The notes under the pieces were generated by a model that was given only the letters and a program-made list of their open reading frames with translations, was not told where the DNA came from and searched no databases. Below, in pieces: positions 55,540 to 64,000 of a stretch of DNA of 64,000 bases. Source of the DNA: Pomphorhynchus laevis (lineage: Eukaryota; Acanthocephala; Palaeacanthocephala; Echinorhynchida; Pomphorhynchidae); the NCBI GenBank assembly GCA_012934845.2, contig WNNJ02000624.1:1-64000 (forward strand), written 5' to 3'. The position numbers and the translations under genes were made by a program. Numbering within the stretch: the stretch's first letter is position 1; the number at the start of each line of letters is the position of its first letter.

Positions 55540-56249
55540 TTATTGATTAAAGCGACAGCTGAGATAGATGAAGAAAGCAAAGGTGTGATAAATAGAAAAA
55601 CAGGAAGCTTTACAAAAAATACAAATGCAGGAGTCAGAACGAGTATGTAGTGGTATCCTCTTTACACAGAACTTGTCATTGTACCCGTGAACTGACATTC
55701 GCCACACAAGCGGATGCTTAACACAACAAGGCGAGGGCCATGACGACTGTGTTAAAACTACAGAATGCAGAAACTCTGGATCCAAACTTGCTTACTTAGC
55801 TTCGAATCGGGCAACGTGTGTGTGAAAGTTTGGAGTAAGTGGCAAGTTTAAACAGCGAGTTAAAGTGACTGAAAGTGGGCCAACTTTTGAAAGAAGGGAA
55901 ACGACAGTAGAAGAACAATTTTTTGAAATACCCACTATGCATTTGATAAAGCGCCACATGCAGCAATCGATTTGCTCAAAGTTTGAAACTGTTAAGTCGG
56001 GCCGAAATGCAACTAAAGCATACTGGATTGTGGGCAAAAGCATAAGCTCGAAGTAGCGAAGGGCACCTTCGAAAATATAACTTGCCTGAATAAGAGTTCG
56101 AGACAGAAAGCATGGAAATTTTTACACATTTATGGTCTAAATGACCCGTAAAAGACCTACTAGAGGATAGGAGAACGCCAAAATAATTGTAATGCAGACA
56201 AAAATCTAGGGGCTGTAAATCAATTACAAGCTTATCATTACGACATAAG
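55540..56249 (-). pseudogene. LINE reverse transcriptase, second part
   Basis: Continues the interrupted RT: NDKLVIDLQPLDFCLHYNYF, GVLLSSSRSFTGHLDHKC (the F.YLGV motif), then LLPTIQYALVAFRPD and WRFIKCIVGISKNCSSTVVS (thumb and C-terminal region). Confidence 0.7.
56245..56249 (+). repeat. Target-site duplication, left copy
   Basis: ATAAG directly before the 5' LTR, identical to 59624-59628 after the 3' LTR. Confidence 0.9.
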
Positions 56250-56347
56250 TGTGGTATCACATTTAATTACTTTATCATTTATATTTAAATTTACCCACTA
56301 TTTGTAGATTCGCGAATAAAAGCCATTTATTCTCTCTGGTTATCACA
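56250..56347 (+). repeat. 5' LTR, 98 bp
   Basis: TGTGGTATCACATTTAATTA to CTCTGGTTATCACA; TGTGGTATCACA-like ends form an inverted pair (TGTG..CACA). TATA-like TTTATATTTA at 56278-56287, AATAAA at 56315-56320, and a small GAATAAA/TTTATTC hairpin. Very short for a gypsy LTR. Confidence 0.93.
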
Positions 56348-56348
56348 A

Positions 56349-56362
56349 TTTTATTCACGAAT
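56349..56362 (+). promoter_or_regulatory. Candidate self-primer binding site
   Basis: TTTTATTCACGAAT, one base past the 5' LTR, is the exact reverse complement of ATTCGTGAATAAAA at 59584-59597 in the 3' LTR, and has one mismatch to the 5' LTR version (56308-56321). The LTR stretch begins about 28 bases after a TATA-like sequence, i.e. at the likely RNA 5' end. No TGG-type tRNA primer site is present. Layout as in Tf1-type self-priming. Confidence 0.6.
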
Positions 56363-56366
56363 TGTC

Positions 56367-59300
56367 TTGATGGATACTCTGTTCAAGCCGGATACACTCA
56401 AACTAACGACAGACTGTCCTGAAGCAGAACGCGAATGGCGTCACTGGCGATATCGCTTCGAAACATTTATCAAACGCATCAAAATGGATTCACAAGATGA
56501 CAAACTTGATCTCCTGAAAATCTCAATTTCCGCTCAATTATTCGACAAGATTGACGAGTGCCTGGATTATGATTCAGCAATGGATGTCCTCGACAAAGCA
56601 TTCATAAAATCTACAAATTCGGTTTACAAACGACATCTACTGTGTTCTGCACGACAAACTCTCGATGAATCGATATCTAACTATGTTGATCGTCTTGAAA
56701 CACTTGCGCGACAATGCACCTTCAAAGATGTGAAAGCTAAGGAGCTGCGCGATATTCTTATTTGCGATTCATTTATTACGGGTTTACAATCGAACGAGAT
56801 TCGTCAACGCATACTCGAGACTAATGACATCGACAAAGAGAAAGCTTATCAAGTCGCTCGAACGATTGAAGCAGCTCAAACTCAATCAAACGAATATCGA
56901 CACACATCCGAATTCACAGTAAATGCCTTAAAGAAAACCAAAGGTTCAAAAGGAAATACTGATATTTTTGAAAGTGAAGAATCTATTGCCGTAGCTCAAA
57001 AGATCAACAAGAAAAGGTGCTACTTTTGTGGTGGAGTTATGCATACACGAAATCGTTGTCCAGCCCGGGATGCTGAATGTTCATTCTGCTTAAAACGTGG
57101 ACACTACGAAAAAGTTTGTCGAACTAAGTTGCTTCGATCTCGACGAAAATACAATCGTAGTACTCGACCATACGCGTCCGACTGTGAATCACTTAATATC
57201 ATATCCTGTCAAAATGCAAATGGTGATGCATCTAAACTTGACGACATGACGGTACAAGTTCGCGTTAATACACAACAGCTGGATGCTCTTATCGATACAG
57301 GGAGCTCTTCCAACTTTGTCGATTCATCAGTTATTCGAAAACTAGGTATTCCTACAGAATCTTATTGTGTTAGGATTTCCATGGCTAATTCATCATTTAC
57401 ATCCGTATGCAATGAACGATGCGTATTACCGATATCTTACTGTGACCGAAACTATACTGACATTCAATGCTTCGTCATGCCTCATCTTTGTCGTAATCTC
57501 ATACTTGGTCATCCATTCCTGCGCTTGCATTCAAGTGTTTCCATTCGACTTCGAGGAAATGCTAAGCAAGAAACATTAACCATTGGGCAACTATCGAGCA
57601 TGGAAATCGATATACCGTCGTTATTTTCAGACGATTTTAAAAACTGGAAACCTGCAGCAATTCCGTCCCGGCGCCGTAATATCGAAGATCGCCGCTTTAT
57701 TGCTTCGGAAGTAAAACGGATGTTGTCCGAAGGCATCATCGAGCGCAGTCGCTCACCGTGGCGTGCGCAAGTTCTTATTGTAAACAGAGAAGGACGTCGT
57801 CGTCTAGTAGTAGATTACTCGCAGACCGTAAATAGATTCACGGTCCTCGACGCTTATCCCATGCCCCGAATTGACGACCTGATCGACACCATATCGTCCA
57901 ATAACGTGTATAGCACCTTCGATTTAAAAAGTGCTTACCATCAAGTTCCTTTGCGAGCAAACGAAAAATTCTTGACCGCATTCGAGGCAGATGGTCAACT
58001 CTATCAATTTCAGCGTATGCCTTTTGGACTCACGAATGCTGTAGCCGCCTTCCAGCGAATAATCAACGAGATCATAGAGAAAGAAAACTTAACCGGCACC
58101 TATTCATACCTCGACGATATCATTGTGTGCGGCAAAACACAGCAAGAACATGATACAAATCTGGCCAAGTTTCGTGAAGTTGCTTCTAGGTACCGAATAA
58201 CACTAAATGAATCGAAATGTATGATTAATAAAACGATGATCAATATTCTGGGATATCAAGTTGGTAGTGGTATTAAACGGCCTGATCCTAATCGTGTCTC
58301 ACCTTTGCGAGAACTGCAGGTACCTCAAAATAAACGTCAACTGCGAAGAATTGTCGGCCTTTTCTCACATTATTCCAAATGGATTCAAAATTTTTCGTCG
58401 CAGATTCGTCCGTTAGCTGAAACCACGATATTTCCTATTACACCTGCAGCAAAGCGCTCATTTGAGATAATTCGTGATTGTATTATTTCAGCTACTCTAA
58501 CACCCATTGATTTCAATAAGACATTTACAGTAGAGACTGACGCATCCCTTTATGCTATCGGTGCTGTATTGACGCAGGATAACAAACCCGTCGCATTTTA
58601 TTCGCATACACTTAGTAAGAGTGTCGTTGGACATTCCGCTATTGAGAAAGAGGCCCTTGCCATCGTTGAAGCATTGCGATACTGGAGGCACTATTTGTCT
58701 GGACGAACTTTCAATGTTCTAACGGATCAAAGGTCAGTTTCATTCATATTTAACAGGAATCATAAGAGTAAAATTAAAAATGAAAAAGTGCAAAGATGGC
58801 GTCTTGATCTATCTGAGTTCAAATATTGTATACTTTACCGGCCTGGAAAGTTGAATTATGCGGCCGACTCAATGTCTAGGGATATTTGTGCTTCAAGTTG
58901 CGGTTACTTTAACAAACAGAAAGATCTCAAGCTTCTTTATGAACTTCACGCTACGCTTTGCCACCCAGGAGTCAATCGTTTGTATCACTTCGTTCAATCG
59001 AATCAACTTCCATATAGCACTGAAGACGTTCGTTATGTTGTATCTCATTGCGTTACCTGTTCGTTGTTGAAACCAAACTTCTTCAAGCCTCCAAAAACTG
59101 CCCTCATCAGAGCGACACGACCTTTCGAAAGAATTTCACTTGACTTCAAAGGTCCTTTGCCCAGTTCATCAGGCAAGAAATATTTGCTTACAGCCGTCGA
59201 TGAATATTCTCGTTATCCTTTTGGATTTGCATGCCGTGATATGTCCGCTCAAACAGTGATAAATTGCCTGCGTGGTATAGTGACAATATTTGGTCCACCT

Positions 59301-59396
59301 GAATTTGTACATTCCGATCGCGGGTCATCTTTCATGTCGAAAGAATTCTCAACAATAACGGAAAGCAATATGATGCCACTGACAATATCGATATGA
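56367..59396 (+). CDS. Gag-Pol polyprotein, integrase truncated
   Basis: 1009 codons, open throughout, starting 19 bases after the 5' LTR. Gag: residues 1 to about 210 (EREWRHWRYRFETFIKR, ARQTLDESISNYVDRLETLA). Two CCHC knuckles at 218-231 and 238-251. Aspartic protease at D310 (ALIDTGSSSNFVD). RT with YLDD at 581-584 and FQRMPFGLTNAVAAFQRI upstream. RNase H from D725 (VETDASLYAIGAVL). Integrase zinc domain H861, H866, C895, C898; catalytic D926 (LDFKGPL) and D984 (HSDRGSSF). The third acid is missing: the frame ends in MMPLTISI after a deletion, and the normal end of the protein (RRSTRSRRSPAYFQNY) lies in the +1 frame up to the 3' LTR. Gag and Pol are one frame with no shift site. Confidence 0.93.
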   Translation: MMDTLFKPDTLKLTTDCPEAEREWRHWRYRFETFIKRIKMDSQDDKLDLLKISISAQLFDKIDECLDYDSAMDVLDKAFIKSTNSVYKRHLLCSARQTLDESISNYVDRLETLARQCTFKDVKAKELRDILICDSFITGLQSNEIRQRILETNDIDKEKAYQVARTIEAAQTQSNEYRHTSEFTVNALKKTKGSKGNTDIFESEESIAVAQKINKKRCYFCGGVMHTRNRCPARDAECSFCLKRGHYEKVCRTKLLRSRRKYNRSTRPYASDCESLNIISCQNANGDASKLDDMTVQVRVNTQQLDALIDTGSSSNFVDSSVIRKLGIPTESYCVRISMANSSFTSVCNERCVLPISYCDRNYTDIQCFVMPHLCRNLILGHPFLRLHSSVSIRLRGNAKQETLTIGQLSSMEIDIPSLFSDDFKNWKPAAIPSRRRNIEDRRFIASEVKRMLSEGIIERSRSPWRAQVLIVNREGRRRLVVDYSQTVNRFTVLDAYPMPRIDDLIDTISSNNVYSTFDLKSAYHQVPLRANEKFLTAFEADGQLYQFQRMPFGLTNAVAAFQRIINEIIEKENLTGTYSYLDDIIVCGKTQQEHDTNLAKFREVASRYRITLNESKCMINKTMINILGYQVGSGIKRPDPNRVSPLRELQVPQNKRQLRRIVGLFSHYSKWIQNFSSQIRPLAETTIFPITPAAKRSFEIIRDCIISATLTPIDFNKTFTVETDASLYAIGAVLTQDNKPVAFYSHTLSKSVVGHSAIEKEALAIVEALRYWRHYLSGRTFNVLTDQRSVSFIFNRNHKSKIKNEKVQRWRLDLSEFKYCILYRPGKLNYAADSMSRDICASSCGYFNKQKDLKLLYELHATLCHPGVNRLYHFVQSNQLPYSTEDVRYVVSHCVTCSLLKPNFFKPPKTALIRATRPFERISLDFKGPLPSSSGKKYLLTAVDEYSRYPFGFACRDMSAQTVINCLRGIVTIFGPPEFVHSDRGSSFMSKEFSTITESNMMPLTISI

Positions 59397-59525
59397 ACTT
59401 GAGTTCAAAGAGGACATCAATTCCTGAGGCAAACCATCATCCCGTGACAACTAGAGAATTCTACCGACGAAGTACAAGAAGTCGAAGAAGTCCTGCATAC
59501 TTCCAAAACTATCACATGGGATGAA
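59397..59525 (+). pseudogene. Detached C-terminal tail of the gypsy Pol
   Basis: A frame ending in TGA at 59522-59524 reads PEANHHPVTTREFYRRSTRS then RRSPAYFQNYHMG, the basic tail usual at the end of this type of Pol. Out of frame with the main ORF because of the deletion. Confidence 0.65.
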
Positions 59526-59623
59526 TGTGGTATCACATTTAATTACTTTATCATTTATATTTAACTTTACCTACTATTTGTAGATTCGTGAATAAAAGCC
59601 ATTTATTCTCTCTGGTTATCACA
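59526..59623 (+). repeat. 3' LTR, 98 bp
   Basis: Same length as the 5' LTR; three substitutions (A to C, C to T, C to T). Preceded by GGGATGAA, a weak polypurine-like run. Confidence 0.93.
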
Positions 59624-59628
59624 ATAAG
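59624..59628 (+). repeat. Target-site duplication, right copy
   Basis: ATAAG directly after the 3' LTR, matching 56245-56249. Confidence 0.9.
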
Positions 59629-59639
59629 GGGCTGCCTCT

Positions 59640-61650
59640 TCGAAATTTCACTACTTTGACTTCTTAATATTGACATTACGGTCATTTGCTCTACGGTAGC
59701 TTATCAATTTATTCATAGAAGTTTGTGCCGTTACAATTGACTTAGCCAAAATAACAAGATCATCCGCATATAAAGCTAACAAAGTGTCTCGGGAATGTTG
59801 CCGAAGCGCCGTCTGTAAATCAATAAGAAAAATCGAAAATAACAAGGGGATAATGGGTATTCCTGCACAACCTCACAGTTGACATAGAAATTTTCAGAAT
59901 GAGCTAACCCGACTAAAATTGAAACGCTCTAAGGATTGAGTATTGAGTAAATCAGACCTAGGAAGCGTCCGTTTAGGCTACAAATGTTCTTCAACTTCAG
60001 TAGCAAACGTTGTCCGTTGACGAAATCAAATGCACGTTCGAAATTTATAAATATTCCATAGATTGAGCGGCCTTGTAAAAAAGTATTTAAGACCTCTTGA
60101 CGTACTAGGCGAATTGCATCAATTGTTGAATGTCATTTGCGGAAACCGAACTGCTCTGGCGGTAAAATATTCTTGCAATATCTAGATAAACCAATAGTGA
60201 TTAGCATTGAGAGAAATTTATAAGAATGCTTTAGCATAGTTATCCCACGATATGAATTTGTGGAGGAAATATCCCCTTCACCCTTATATAGTACTTTAAT
60301 TATACCTATTTTCCACGTGTTCGCAAGAGGACAACCGAATAGAAAGCAATTAAACATATGCGTTCAATAATTACCGACAATCGAAAACGTTGCCTCTATC
60401 TGTTCAACACAAAGCTTGTCAAAACCCGAGGTCTTATTTGAGGATATAATATTCAAGGCATCTTGAATTTCAAACGTTGTGAACGGAAAATTAATGGGAT
60501 CATCACTTACATTGGAATGAATAGGCAGTAATAAACACCCCTCTTTAAAGAGAAAACTCTTGAAATGAGTTACCCGGCTTACAAGCGGCAACCGGGAACA
60601 AAGCTTATTGCGTAGTTCCTTACCAAGAACCCACGGTTGACGCTCCGTTACCTTTAAACGATTTGACTTTATCTTTTGACGCTTGGCCGTTATGTGCGCT
60701 TTCAACAATTTTGAGTACATTCTGCGAAGATTAAAATAACTGTCATTGATCACGCAGTCACTTTTCGACTTACTGAGCATTCTAAGTAATATTTGTTTTA
60801 AGCGAAGTAAATTTGGATCTTTTGGATGTCCTACAAGTCGACCACATCGATTGCGTGGACGACAACTAGCTAAGAGACATGAAGTCAAAGTTTCTAGCTT
60901 TTCGTTGAGAAAACCGCACGAGAGCTGATAGAATGCACGGAGTAACTGTCGATATTCAAGAAGACTGAAATTTACTAATCTAGACCCTGTTGAAGTTCGA
61001 TGAGTAGAGACTTTCCCCAGAATGCAATCTAAGACACAATGAACAGGTTTATGTTTGATAACAAGACACCAATTTGAAGCGAGCGGAAGGTTCATGCTAA
61101 TTAATATCGAGATTCGTGAAAATAAAGTCCAAACAATTTCTACTATAGTGTGTTTCATAAGTCCAATGTTCTCTTGGTGCATACAGTCGCAAATTCACAC
61201 TGAAAATAATTGACCAGATTTTGTAATTTGGACGTATAAATTTTGCATTAAAGTCATCAGCAATCACAATACGCGCGTCCTAAGAGACAGTGTTTATACG
61301 ATCATTAATTTCGTCAATTATGTCAAAATCTTTGTGGGAGAGATCAAAGTAACACGTGATCACTACTAACTACTAACAGTGGAGTTGACATGAATATTGA
61401 ATTATCCGAATATCTTACATTCCAATCGATAAACCGAGGATTTACACCGAGGATAACACATCTTTTAGGTCTAACTCTGGGGAGCATTGTTGCAGGAATA
61501 GAGAAGATATAAAAACCGTCAAGACTAACTTTGTTAGAGCAAAATGTTTCTAGCAGTATTACAATATCAAAGAATCGAAGCCATGAGTTTAGACCCAAAT
61601 CAAGAGGTGAGGATAAACCCTCCACATTGAAGACCAGTAATTGCAACTTC
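59640..61650 (-). pseudogene. LINE endonuclease and reverse transcriptase, first part
   Basis: LLVFNVEGLSSPLDLGLNSW (endonuclease start, 61646-61344); 61182-60364 (272 codons) with RQKIKSNRLKVTERQPWVLG, IQDALNIISSNKTSGFDKLC (RT domain 1); 60357-60133 with WKIGIIKVLYKGEGDISSTN, SYRGITMLKHSYKFLSMLI, LPPEQFGFRK; then TLLALYADDLVILAKSIV (catalytic YADD, 59845-59651). YKGEGD..nSYRGI is of the RTE/R1-like kind. Several frame breaks. Confidence 0.7.
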
Positions 61651-61790
61651 GGATCAAAGTCAGAAGATGCACGTTGGATACAGCATGAAGTTGACGCTTG
61701 TATAGAATCTTCTAAATGTTGTAGTCATGGAATCCGGAGGAGCCCCAACTGGAGTGACAACCTCTGAGGGATTAGAACTCTTCGAGATTT

Positions 61791-62835
61791 TTACAACATT
61801 TGATCCATCGATCTGAAAAACACAATAGGATCAGCTAATCGTTTCTCTCTTAGTTGACTACGTAACGCATTCTCCACCTCACGCTTCGCTGGCGATAGAT
61901 CCCTATGCAAATAAACATTCTTATATTCGGAAAAGGAACTCAGTAGTTGACGTTTCCGCAGTATTTCTTCTCCCAATATCTCATTCAATGTAAGAATTAG
62001 CCATGGCGGTATATCAGTTCGTTTAGCAGGCAACCCCCGAAACTTGAGCTTGAAGTCTTTCGAAAGACTAATTCCTAGAGGAACACATAGGTGTGTTATG
62101 ACTGATTGATCATCAAAAGAAACAGGTAAATTTCTGATCAGAATGTTTTTGGCACGATATGCTTGTGAATCACAAGCTTGTACGATTTGTAGTGGAGTTT
62201 TATCATTCACTAAAGGACTCGTGGAAGCGAGAACACTGCGAGTAACTTCCCTTCTTACAACAGCTGAGAAAGACTGGAAAATAACTAGCTTTGATTTGAG
62301 TTGAAGAAGAGTCGTTTCTAAGTGTATTCTGAAGATCCGCAAGATTTTCTTGCAGCTTCTCGATAAGCTGAGATTGTTTATTTATATTGGCATTCAATGT
62401 AATCAACTTGGCTGCAGTACAAACCCCACAAAGAAAGTCCCTTAGGAAAAATTCACGACATATACGAACAGGAATCTTTATTACGGTATAAACACCACAA
62501 TCTCCATTAGTACACTTTAATTCACGAGTGACAAATTCAGAAGTGAGATCTTGTTGAGGAACACTAGGATGGCGCAAAGAAGAAATATCGAGATTTGCAC
62601 AATTACGAGTATCATGACTTGAGGATGCCGTAGGAAAGGCTGGATTCTTAGCAATAACAGCGTGATTGTCAATAGTAGAAACTAACGACTTAGATTAAAT
62701 AATACGATCCTGATTGTGACAGTTATTGTGTAGAGAAGGAAAGCAACCAGAACATAGACGTCCATCCCGAACGCAACGACATTGTTTAGAAAGGTCATTA
62801 GTACCGTTACAAGGGCAGCATCGTTCGTTCGTCAT
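61791..62835 (-). pseudogene. LINE ORF1 with N-terminal Cys-rich module and coiled coil
   Basis: ATG at 62835: MTNERCCPCNG, CRCVRDGRLCSGCFPSLHNN, CHN. Stop, then KCTNGDCGVYTVIKIPV, FLRDFLCGVCTAAKLITLNA, NINKQSQLIEKLQENLADLQ (heptad-like coiled coil), and in another frame YRAKNILIRNLPVSFDDQSV, SKDFKLKFRGLP and LHRDLSPAKREVENALRSQL, an RRM-like region. The Cys module recurs in the frame starting at 63797. Confidence 0.65.
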
Positions 62836-62909
62836 TGTGTATGTAGTTAGAATAGTTGTATGTATATTATTTTGTAGTAAAATTATTTTAAGAATTTTTT
62901 AATACTAAT

Positions 62910-63290
62910 GGAATAGCAGTTGATTGTGTCTTTATTGACTTTAGTAGACCATTCAACCGTATACGTCATGAAAATCTTATCGAAGTGGTTGTAGGCTGTA
63001 ATGTAGATCCGATATTTGTTTATTGGTTTTATACGTGTCTAGCGCGGCGTTATCGTTCTCGTTTAGGATCAAGCTTGTCATTACCTTGTTCAGTTGCGTC
63101 AGGTGTACCTGACGTCAAGGTACTGTTTTAGGCCTATTACTCTTTAATATCTACCTAAATACGTCGGTAAAACAATTGAATTGTCCGTATTTGGTTTTTG
63201 CCGAAGTCCTTAAGATCTGGTCTGGAATTTTAGCGAGAAACGATATAAATGTATTACAGCGAGATTTAAATGTTATTTACGAATAAAGTG
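62910..63290 (+). pseudogene. CR1-like LINE RT palm fragment
   Basis: + strand: VDCVFIDFSRPFNRIRHENL (motif A), VYWFYTCLARRYRSR, SVASGVPDVKVLF (motif B damaged), then in another frame LLFNIYLNTSVKQLNCPYLV, FAEVLKIWSGILARND, where the catalytic ADD reads AEV. Inactive. Confidence 0.65.
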
Positions 63291-63309
63291 TTATTAATAA
63301 TTTATTTAA

Positions 63310-63660
63310 AGTGTCAAATGTCTGCCAACTGCACGCTTACAAGTCCACTAACTAGCAAAAAAACATCAAAAATCATACAGATAAATTAGTTAAATTGTTT
63401 AAATGTAATCGGATTTGACGTTTGAAGCATGGTATTGAGGTTGATTGGCATATATTAATGGTGATTCCACGAGAGAGATGATTCCACGAGAGAGGAGCAG
63501 CCATAAGGAAGAAGCGAAAGCCAAAAGAGGTAGAGTAGTTTGGGACATGTAAAATAAGATAATTACAGGAACGCAAAGAACAGTAAACTGGACGAGAATT
63601 GTCGAGAAAAGGAATGTTGAGAAATGAAGGGGTATGATAAGTTATAAGGCAAAAAGAAAT
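63310..63660 (-). pseudogene. CR1-like LINE, 3'-end fragment
   Basis: Minus frame 63576-63373 (RSCNYLILHVPNYSTSFGFR, FFLMAAPLSWNHLS, CFKRQIRLHLNNLTNL) and 3' end GTTAGTGGACTTGTAAGCGT match the 3' end of the LINE at 47885-48130. A (TTA)n run (63659-63690) marks its 5' truncation side. Confidence 0.8.
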
Positions 63661-63796
63661 TATTATTATTATTATTATATATTATTATACACCTTAACAT
63701 AAGTCTTGGTTATTATAATTCTTACAATAAACATACAATAAAATAACATACAGTTTCTGATAAACACACAATAAACATACAATTTCTGAACATTCC

Positions 63797-64000
63797 ATGA
63801 CGAAGGGTAAGCCGAGTAATATTGCCCCGTGCTGTACATGCAACGGTAATGCTGCAAGATGCAAAGGATGTCGGTGTGCGAAAAATAAAACAGCATGTGT
63901 CAACTGCAGAGCAGCTTGTTGCCAAAATACGTGTCCAAATATGATGTCTATGAAGTTAGATAGTGTGCCCCTTGGCAATTTAAATTGTCATCTTTCAACA
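63797..64000 (+). CDS. Start of a Cys-rich retroelement ORF, cut by window end
   Basis: ATG at 63797; 68 codons open to the last base. MTKGKPSNIAP then CCTCNGNAARCKGCRCAKNK, ACVNCRAACCQNTCPN: about 12 Cys in a C..C..C..C.C..C..C.CN layout, probably zinc-binding. The same layout begins the minus-strand LINE ORF1 at 62835 (CCPCNG, CRCVRDGRLCSGCFP, CHN), so this is most likely the N-terminus of a related element protein. It is less likely a host metallothionein-like gene. Confidence 0.55.
   Translation, partial: MTKGKPSNIAPCCTCNGNAARCKGCRCAKNKTACVNCRAACCQNTCPNMMSMKLDSVPLGNLNCHLST

Larger units (their letters stand above)
56250..59623 (+). mobile_element. Gypsy-group LTR retrotransposon, integrase-deleted
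   Basis: 3374 bp with 98-bp LTRs and a single Gag-Pol frame. Flanked by the 5-bp direct duplication ATAAG (56245-56249 and 59624-59628). LTRs begin TG and end CA and differ at three of 98 positions, so insertion is fairly recent. Integrase C-terminal half missing, so not autonomous. Confidence 0.93.
55530..62840 (-). mobile_element. Minus-strand LINE split by a gypsy-group element
   Basis: One LINE from 62840 down to 59624, interrupted by the LTR element 56250-59623, resuming at 56249 to about 55530. The junction is coherent: VNIKKSK, VVKFRRGSPL ends at 59624 and continues as KLVIDLQPLDFCLHYNYFGV after 56249. Order: Cys-rich ORF1, endonuclease, RT. Frameshifts in all parts. Confidence 0.8.

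Overview
This is an AT-rich, intron-bearing eukaryotic window. The one host gene I recognise is the 3' part of a mitochondrial 2-oxoglutarate dehydrogenase E1 gene (OGDH) on the + strand: 11 coding exons between 1832 and 26983, all GT-AG, joining in phase to 566 residues and a stop. The rest is mobile DNA or unrecognised AT-rich sequence. The element mix (Penelope-like elements, CR1/Jockey-like and RLE-type non-LTR elements, a gypsy-group LTR element, a ZBED-like hAT) fits an invertebrate metazoan. A flatworm or similar lophotrochozoan is my guess, with low confidence.

Layout: 1-1831 is upstream intron with a (TA)n tract. 1832-26983 is OGDH. Its introns hold Penelope-like element (PLE) pieces at about 5.3-6.1, 6.4-7.0, 7.0-9.3 and 17.8-18.9 kb, an RLE-type LINE tail (9.6-10.7 kb), a 1.35-kb minisatellite of 14-bp units (12.3-13.6 kb), a nested 1.3-kb palindrome (19.1-20.3 kb), a partial copy of exon 7 (20.97-21.05 kb) and about eight copies of a dispersed roughly 430-bp repeat ('repeat A'). 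27.0-36.4 kb is a graveyard of mostly minus-strand retroelement pieces. 36.5-38.4 kb is an internally deleted hAT element. 38.9-55.3 kb holds CR1-like and other LINEs in both orientations plus an RLE-type LINE (42.8-46.3 kb). 55.5-62.8 kb is one minus-strand LINE split by a gypsy-group element (56250-59623) with 98-bp LTRs and a 5-bp target duplication. The last 200 bases open a new + strand Cys-rich ORF that runs off the window.

Most interesting: (1) the gypsy-group element has no usual tRNA primer site; instead 14 nt just inside the 5' LTR are the exact complement of a 14-nt LTR stretch lying where the transcript 5' end should be, as in Tf1-type self-priming. (2) A hammerhead ribozyme core (CUGAUGA, paired stem II, GAAA, 3-bp stem III, GUC site) lies on the minus strand at 6051-6086, just upstream of a PLE N-terminal fragment. 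Weaker versions occur beside another PLE piece and inside three foldback palindromes. (3) OGDH exon 7 has a partial, about 95% identical copy in the next intron that keeps its splice acceptor.
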